Shown piece by piece: positions 6,948 through 11,003 of a stretch of DNA of 11,003 nucleotides (positions are counted from its first letter, which is position 1; every line of letters starts with the position of its first letter). A program made the translations under genes and the position numbers. The notes beneath the pieces were generated by a model. It was not told where the DNA came from and made no database searches. It was given only the letters and a program-made list of their open reading frames with translations. The DNA is from an uncultured Bacilli bacterium (lineage in GTDB: Bacteria > Bacillota_I > Bacilli_A > RF39 > UBA660): contig CAKOJO010000035.1 of assembly GCA_934090595.1 (NCBI GenBank), positions 1 to 11,003 on the forward strand, read 5' to 3'.

Positions 6948-9036
6948 GTTGTCTCTTAGAAATATGAAGAAGAGTTTTAAAGATTATGCAATATATTTTA
7001 TTACTTTAGTGTTAGGTGTTGCAGTATTTTATATGTTTAACTCTTTGGATAGTCAACAAGCAATGCTTGAAGTTTCTAGTTCTACTAAACAGATTATAAA
7101 GTTAATGATTAATATGCTTAGTATGGTTTCTGTTTTTATTGCGGTAATACTGGGATTTTTAATTGTATATGCTAATAACTTTTTAATAAATCGTAGAAAG
7201 AAAGAGTTTGGAATATATATGATGCTTGGTATGAGTAAGAAACAGATTTCTAAGATTTTATTAATGGAGACTGTGTTTGTTGGAATTGTTTCACTTGTAG
7301 TGGGTCTTGTTCTAGGAATATTTGGTTCACAATTTATGTCTATTTTGGTAGCTAAGTTATTTGAAGCTGATATGAAGCAGTTTGAGTTTATTTTTTCGAG
7401 TGGGGCTTGTCTTAAAACTTGTTTATATTTTGCTATTATGTATTTAGCAGTAGTTATTTTTAATGCTATTTCTATATCTAGGTATAAGTTAATTAATTTA
7501 CTTGTTGCTTCAAGAAAGAATGAAAGAATTAAGATGAAGAATCCTATAGTGTGTGTTATAGTGTTTATAATTGCAAGTTGTGGTTTAGGGTTTGCTTATT
7601 GGATAGTTACAAAGGGTATTTTTAGACTTAGTAATATTAATGAAACAACTTTAGCTGTTGGAGTTTCAGTTTTACTTGGTATTGTTACTACTATTTTAAT
7701 ATTTTGGTCGATTTCAGGTCTTGTTTTAAGAGTGGTTCAATCAAGGAAGAGAGTGTATTTAAAGGGTACAAATATGTTTGTGTTGAGGCAGTTATATAAT
7801 AAGATAAATACTACTGTTGTTAGTATAAGTGTGATATGTATATTGCTTTTTATGACTATTACTTCTTTGTCTTCTTCGATTGCTCTTAAGAATTCGATGC
7901 AAGCTGATATAGAGAAGATGACTCCGGCTGATCTTAATTTATATAAGACTGCTAATCTGGGGTATAGTGATTTTGATATGTATGGAAATGAAATAGTTTA
8001 TTCTGATGTAGATAGAAATGATTCTAAACATGATATTTCTTATACACTTATTAGTAATGGTTTTGATATGAATAAGTTAAAGGATGTAGTAGAGTTTTCT
8101 ACATATGAGATAGATGGACTTACTTGGGAAAAGACTTTAGGTAGTGCTTTGTCTATAGTAAAGGATGAGTTTCCAAGGACTAATTTTGATGCTTATGAAC
8201 AAATAGTAAAGGTTTCTGATTATAATAAGATTGCAAAGTTATATGGAAATGAAGAGTATATGCTTAATGATGATGAGTATATGATTATTAGTAATTATGA
8301 TAGTATAGTAAATCTTAGAAATGTTGGATTAAAAGCTGGTACTGTTATAAATATATATGGTAAGGATTATAAACCTAAGTATAGTGAATGTAAGGATGGG
8401 TTTATACAAATATCTACTTCTCATGTTAATACGGGAATTATACTTGTTCCTGATAGTGTAGTGTTTAATGATGATGACCGAAATTTATGGTTTTTGGCTT
8501 CTAATTACAATGCAGTAGATGATAAAGAGTTAAGTAGTATTAATATGTTATTTTCTGATGATTCTAGTTTTATGAAAAAGCTTAATAGTACTAGTAGTAC
8601 ACTTAAGAGCGAAACTAAAATTGGACTTATTGAGTCTAGTGTTGGGTTATCGACTTTAATAGTTTTTATTGCTATTTATTTAGGAATTATATTTTTGATA
8701 GTTAGTTGTGCTATTTTGGCTTTAAAACAATTAACTGAGAGTTCTGATAATAGACAAAGATATATTATTTTAAGAAAAATTGGTTGTGATGAGAGAATGA
8801 TTAATGGTGCTTTGTTTAAGCAAATAGCAATATTCTTTAGTTTACCACTTATTTTAGCTATAGTTCATTCAATATTTGGAATACAGTTTGCAATGTCAAT
8901 GTTTGATGTTCTTGCTTCAAAATCGCAACTTCTTCCTTCGATTGTGATGACTGTGTTTATTATGGGAATTGTTTATGTTTGTTATTTCTTGGCAACTTAT
9001 ATTGGAAGTAAAAATATTATAAGAGATAATGAGTAA
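6934..9036 (+). CDS. ABC transporter permease, BceB-like (FtsX family)
   Basis: A 700-residue membrane protein with ten predicted helices: about 17-37, 60-83, 110-138, 160-181, 204-224, 237-266, 292-316, then a large external domain of some 250 residues (about 317-567), then 570-596, 630-655 and 669-690. This 7+3 layout with the external domain between helices 7 and 8 is the signature of Bce-type permeases, which bind bacitracin-like or lantibiotic drugs or their lipid targets and signal to an intramembrane kinase. The cytoplasmic loop after helix 2 has RRKKEFGIYMMLGMSKKQI, the coupling region typical of FtsX-like proteins. It overlaps the ATPase gene by 14 bases. The protein is slightly longer than B. 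subtilis BceB (about 650). The drug cannot be predicted, because the external domain varies between family members. Confidence 0.92.
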   Translation: MMLFKLSLRNMKKSFKDYAIYFITLVLGVAVFYMFNSLDSQQAMLEVSSSTKQIIKLMINMLSMVSVFIAVILGFLIVYANNFLINRRKKEFGIYMMLGMSKKQISKILLMETVFVGIVSLVVGLVLGIFGSQFMSILVAKLFEADMKQFEFIFSSGACLKTCLYFAIMYLAVVIFNAISISRYKLINLLVASRKNERIKMKNPIVCVIVFIIASCGLGFAYWIVTKGIFRLSNINETTLAVGVSVLLGIVTTILIFWSISGLVLRVVQSRKRVYLKGTNMFVLRQLYNKINTTVVSISVICILLFMTITSLSSSIALKNSMQADIEKMTPADLNLYKTANLGYSDFDMYGNEIVYSDVDRNDSKHDISYTLISNGFDMNKLKDVVEFSTYEIDGLTWEKTLGSALSIVKDEFPRTNFDAYEQIVKVSDYNKIAKLYGNEEYMLNDDEYMIISNYDSIVNLRNVGLKAGTVINIYGKDYKPKYSECKDGFIQISTSHVNTGIILVPDSVVFNDDDRNLWFLASNYNAVDDKELSSINMLFSDDSSFMKKLNSTSSTLKSETKIGLIESSVGLSTLIVFIAIYLGIIFLIVSCAILALKQLTESSDNRQRYIILRKIGCDERMINGALFKQIAIFFSLPLILAIVHSIFGIQFAMSMFDVLASKSQLLPSIVMTVFIMGIVYVCYFLATYIGSKNIIRDNE

Positions 9037-9060
9037 TGGTTTTACTCATTATTTTATTTT
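9026..9060 (+). terminator. Strong terminator of the transporter operon
   Basis: A perfect 11-bp stem (9026-9036 with 9042-9052), loop TGGTT, followed by TTTATTTT. The TAA stop of the permease (9034-9036) forms the top of the 5' arm. Confidence 0.9.
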
Positions 9061-9081
9061 TAAAAGTTGCATAAAAAAATG

Positions 9082-9110
9082 TTGTAATTATATAATTATA
9101 ATGGTATAAT
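9082..9110 (+). promoter_or_regulatory. Promoter of tRNA-Cys
   Basis: TTGTAA (9082-9087), a 17-bp spacer ending in TGG, then TATAAT (9105-9110). This is a full two-box promoter with an extended -10. Transcription should start near 9117, ten bases before the mature tRNA. An inverted pair GTTGTAA (9081-9087) / TTACAAC (9115-9121) brackets the spacer; it may be chance in such AT-rich DNA. Confidence 0.75.
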
Positions 9111-9126
9111 TAATTTACAACTTGAT

Positions 9127-9200
9127 GGAGCTATAGCCAAGCGGTAAGGCATGGGTCTGCAAAACCTTGAGCACCGGTTCAAATCCGGTTAGCTCCTCCA
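9127..9200 (+). tRNA. tRNA-Cys (anticodon GCA)
   Basis: The full cloverleaf folds. The acceptor stem pairs GGAGCTA (9127-9133) with TAGCTCC (9190-9196). The D stem is GCC/GGC (9136-9138, 9148-9150). The anticodon loop CTGCAAA (9157-9163) has GCA at 9159-9161. The T arm is ACCGG-TTCAAAT-CCGGT (9173-9189). The discriminator base is T9197, as expected for cysteine, and CCA (9198-9200) is encoded. The outermost anticodon-stem pair (9152/9168) is a T-T mismatch and the next is G-T; the rest is regular, so the gene is probably functional. Confidence 0.96.
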
Positions 9201-9203
9201 TTA

Positions 9204-9223
9204 AAAAGTTTGTTTAAACTTTT
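9204..9223 (+). other. Hairpin just after tRNA-Cys
   Basis: AAAAGTTT (9204-9211) pairs with AAACTTTT (9216-9223) across a GTTT loop, four bases after the CCA end. No T-run follows, so it is not a good terminator by itself. It could act as a 3' processing or protective hairpin for the tRNA precursor (inference). Confidence 0.45.
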
Positions 9224-9245
9224 AGAGTTTGAACTTAATATATAG

Positions 9246-9278
9246 AATATCAATTTTTAAAAGAAATTGATATTTTTT
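9246..9278 (+). terminator. Terminator of the tRNA-Cys transcript
   Basis: A perfect 11-bp stem (9246-9256 with 9264-9274) with a 7-base loop, running into TTTT (9275-9278) after a stem that itself ends in TT. It is the first proper terminator downstream of the tRNA promoter. Confidence 0.85.
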
Positions 9279-9315
9279 GTGTTAAGAAAGAATTTTATTA
9301 AAATTAATATTGTAA

Positions 9316-9611
9316 GTAAACCAGTATAGAAATTTAAAGGAAAAAACAGATTATCTTATTAATCATTTAAACAAAGTCTTGCAAAAACTTCTAGAGTTTA
9401 TTAAAACAATAGTTGATCATTTATTTAATCATAGTAGTTTAGATTTAAAATATTTTAAATAGCAATATGATTCAGAAGTTAAAAGAAAATAATAAAGAAG
9501 ATTTAAAGGATTTAATTTATTAAACAAATTAATCAAGAAATGGAAGAACCTACTGAAGAATTCTATTATACAAGGAAAGACAAAGAAAAAGACGATGACT
9601 TATCATTATAA
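9316..9611 (+). pseudogene. Decayed 3' end of a coding sequence, broken across three frames
   Basis: No intact gene lies in 9279-9612, but protein-like text continues through three frames. The first frame (9316-9459) reads a charged, helix-prone stretch containing NLKEKTDYLINHLNKVLQKL, then TAG at 9460. A second frame (from about 9467) gives QKLKENNKEDLKDLIY, ending at 9521. A third frame (9516-9611) gives INQEMEEPTEEFYYTR and KDKEKDDDLSL, then TAA. The order, the lysine/glutamate richness and a C-terminal acidic tail suggest one gene that took at least a nonsense and two frameshift mutations. A coiled-coil segment followed by such a tail recalls the C-terminus of plasmid mobilisation (MobV/Pre) relaxases, but this is resemblance only. 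Its 5' part is gone; no start or ribosome site is visible. Its TAA lies inside the hairpin at 9591-9620. Confidence 0.45.
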
Positions 9612-9620
9612 GTCATCGTT
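9582..9620 (-). terminator. Terminator of the minus-strand nucleotidyltransferase gene
   Basis: Read on the minus strand, 9609-9619 pairs perfectly with 9592-9602 (11 bp, plus an inner T-A pair at 9603/9608) and is followed by C-TTTTT-C-TTT (9591 down to 9582). The gene's TGA stop (9613-9615) is inside the 5' arm. On the plus strand the same hairpin is followed by TTTT only and contains the pseudogene's TAA (9609-9611), so it may once have served both directions. Confidence 0.88.
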
Positions 9621-11003
9621 TTATAGTTTCAGTATCTATTTGTGAAATCTCCATAGATTTTAAATATTCTTTTAAAGCTTGAACCATTTTTTGATATCCT
9701 GCTTCACTCATATTATTTGAAACAAAATTATCATGTGAATATAATCCTCTTCTTTCGGCTAGATGATTTTCTCCAAAATCCCATATTTGGTAAGTTGATT
9801 GAAATTCTGAAAAACTTTTTCCATTAGCAGACTCAACAAAACTTTTAGCAGCATCAATGAATGAACCACCATTTTGAAGAATCCAGTTTTCGATTCCAAC
9901 TCCACCTAAACCACCTTGAGGAATTTCACCACGATTAGGTTTATATGCTTCGGCTTTTTTAAGTACTTGTTTAGCTAATAATATATTAGCAACAACATAT
10001 TTATATTTTTCAGGATCATTTCTTTGAATAGTAGCAAGTCTATCTTGTAATGCCATATCAGTAGAATACGATACTTTATCTGTTTTTTCAGTAAATGTAA
10101 TATCAATATCTACACTTGTATCGCTATCTATTTGAACACTCTTTAATCTAAAATCTCCAGTTCCTGTTAATTCAGAGGAATTTTCTCTACCAAGATTTCT
10201 TAATATAGTTTGTTTTAATTCATTTAGTCTAGAAGGGTTTGATAATATTGTTTTATCCAATCTCATCATAAAATCAAAATCCCCATCGCCAGGTTTATTT
10301 GTTCCTCTTCCAGTTGAACCAGTATCAATTAATTCTACAAATCCTTCGGTTAAATTACCATCAATATTAGTTTTTAAATGCAATCCTAATTCTTCAAGAG
10401 ATTTTTTAATAATACTATTAATCTTTTCTCTTTTTGCTTGAACTTCATAATTGCTTTGTTCTATTTGCTCGGCAAAATATTCTGTTTCTTCTGTAATTAG
10501 ATTTTCAGAGAAAGTATAATTATTCTCATCAAAATACGATAAACCACTCATTTTAGTTCTTAATTCATCATAATCTTTTGAAGTAAATACAATTTTACCT
10601 TCTTTATTAGCTACAGGAATGTAAAAGCCATTCATTGCTATTTCTAATCCAACTCTTGGATCATAGTTTTCCATAACAATATAATTAATTTCACTTGAAG
10701 CAAAACCTGTTCTAATTCCATAATGTCCTTGTCCTAAAATTCCTGTATAAAATACCTCCATTTTGGATATATCTCTTTTTGCTTCTAATGTTTCACTACT
10801 AGTTCTAGTAGTCATAAATCTATCATCATTTTTAAGTACAAACCATATAGGCCCATAACTTGAAGCCATAGTTGAACCCATTTTTTCACTTATTGTTCCG
10901 TCTGAACTCATTATCATTGAAATATCTGTATCAAGTGGAGTTGCATCACTAGTAGCACTTGAACCTAAGTACTCTTTTGCAACACTACCATTTTGTAAAA
11001 TAT
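9613..11003 (-). CDS. Large protein with polymerase-beta-type nucleotidyltransferase domain (5' end outside window)
   Basis: The frame stays open from the TGA at 9613-9615 to the right edge, so the start is beyond the window; the Met at 10917 has no Shine-Dalgarno and is internal. Numbering from that Met: residues 1-130 form a compact region I do not recognise (HYGIRTGFASSEINYIV, LEIAMNGFYIPVANKEGKIV). A charged helical linker follows (about 140-180). Then comes a nucleotidyltransferase core with GSTGRGT (200-206), the metal-binding pair D213/D215 in GDFDF, and a third acid (D270 or D272) in SVDIDITF. The C-terminal helical part has GGLGGVGIENWILQNGGSF (335-353), similar in feel to the GGxxGY..ELL motif of archaeal CCA-adding and OAS/CD-NTase-like enzymes. 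Catalytic residues are intact; product and substrate are unknown. Lysine codons are 29 AAA to 2 AAG by hand count, opposite to the LiaF-like gene, which suggests acquisition by transfer. Confidence 0.8.
   Translation of the reverse strand, partial: ILQNGSVAKEYLGSSATSDATPLDTDISMIMSSDGTISEKMGSTMASSYGPIWFVLKNDDRFMTTRTSSETLEAKRDISKMEVFYTGILGQGHYGIRTGFASSEINYIVMENYDPRVGLEIAMNGFYIPVANKEGKIVFTSKDYDELRTKMSGLSYFDENNYTFSENLITEETEYFAEQIEQSNYEVQAKREKINSIIKKSLEELGLHLKTNIDGNLTEGFVELIDTGSTGRGTNKPGDGDFDFMMRLDKTILSNPSRLNELKQTILRNLGRENSSELTGTGDFRLKSVQIDSDTSVDIDITFTEKTDKVSYSTDMALQDRLATIQRNDPEKYKYVVANILLAKQVLKKAEAYKPNRGEIPQGGLGGVGIENWILQNGGSFIDAAKSFVESANGKSFSEFQSTYQIWDFGENHLAERRGLYSHDNFVSNNMSEAGYQKMVQALKEYLKSMEISQIDTETIKR

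Noticed and set aside
9061..9126. Riboswitch or T-box leader before the tRNA
   Set aside because: The sequence is almost purely A/T with a clear two-box promoter and only about ten bases before the tRNA; there is no room for a structured leader.
10915..10917. ATG at 10917 as the start of the nucleotidyltransferase protein
   Set aside because: No Shine-Dalgarno precedes it on the minus strand, and the frame is open with protein-like sequence for 28 more codons to the window edge.

Overview
The window is very AT-rich and uses the standard bacterial code: TGA is a stop (gene 1 and the minus-strand gene both end in TGA). It has tight gene spacing, strong Shine-Dalgarno sites, Gram-positive-type promoters and Bce-type resistance machinery. 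This suggests a low-GC Firmicute, perhaps an uncultured gut Bacilli or Clostridia lineage; nothing here fixes the species.

Layout. (1) 107-1635: a two-gene envelope operon from a near-consensus promoter, encoding a LiaF-like membrane protein and a membrane-anchored DUF4097-type beta-solenoid, overlapping by ATGA and closed by a hairpin terminator. (2) 1663-4325: pyruvate, phosphate dikinase alone, with its own promoter and terminator. (3) 4332-6083: an OmpR-family response regulator and an intramembrane-sensing (BceS-like) histidine kinase. (4) 6084-9060: a BceAB-like ABC transporter (ATPase plus ten-helix permease with a large external domain). Its weak promoter is preceded by three AATGT repeats 11 bp apart, a likely operator for the regulator. 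(5) 9082-9278: a tRNA-Cys(GCA) with promoter and terminator. (6) 9316-9611: a decayed reading frame broken over three frames. (7) 9613-11003, minus strand: the 3' part of a large protein with a polymerase-beta-type nucleotidyltransferase domain behind an N-terminal region I do not recognise; the gene continues past the right edge.

How the parts fit. Blocks 1, 3 and 4 look like cell-envelope stress and peptide-antibiotic defence: in Bce systems the permease senses the drug, the kinase reads the permease, and the regulator activates the transporter operon. The LiaF-like/DUF4097 pair is a plausible partner, but no physical or regulatory link is visible. PPDK is unrelated central metabolism. From the tRNA onward the character changes: there is a pseudogene, a strand switch, and a gene with reversed lysine codon choice, as at the edge of an acquired segment next to a tRNA.

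Two architectural habits stand out. Every complete transcription unit puts the stop codon of its last gene inside its terminator hairpin. Several promoters also sit so close to the Shine-Dalgarno that the leader should be only about a dozen bases.
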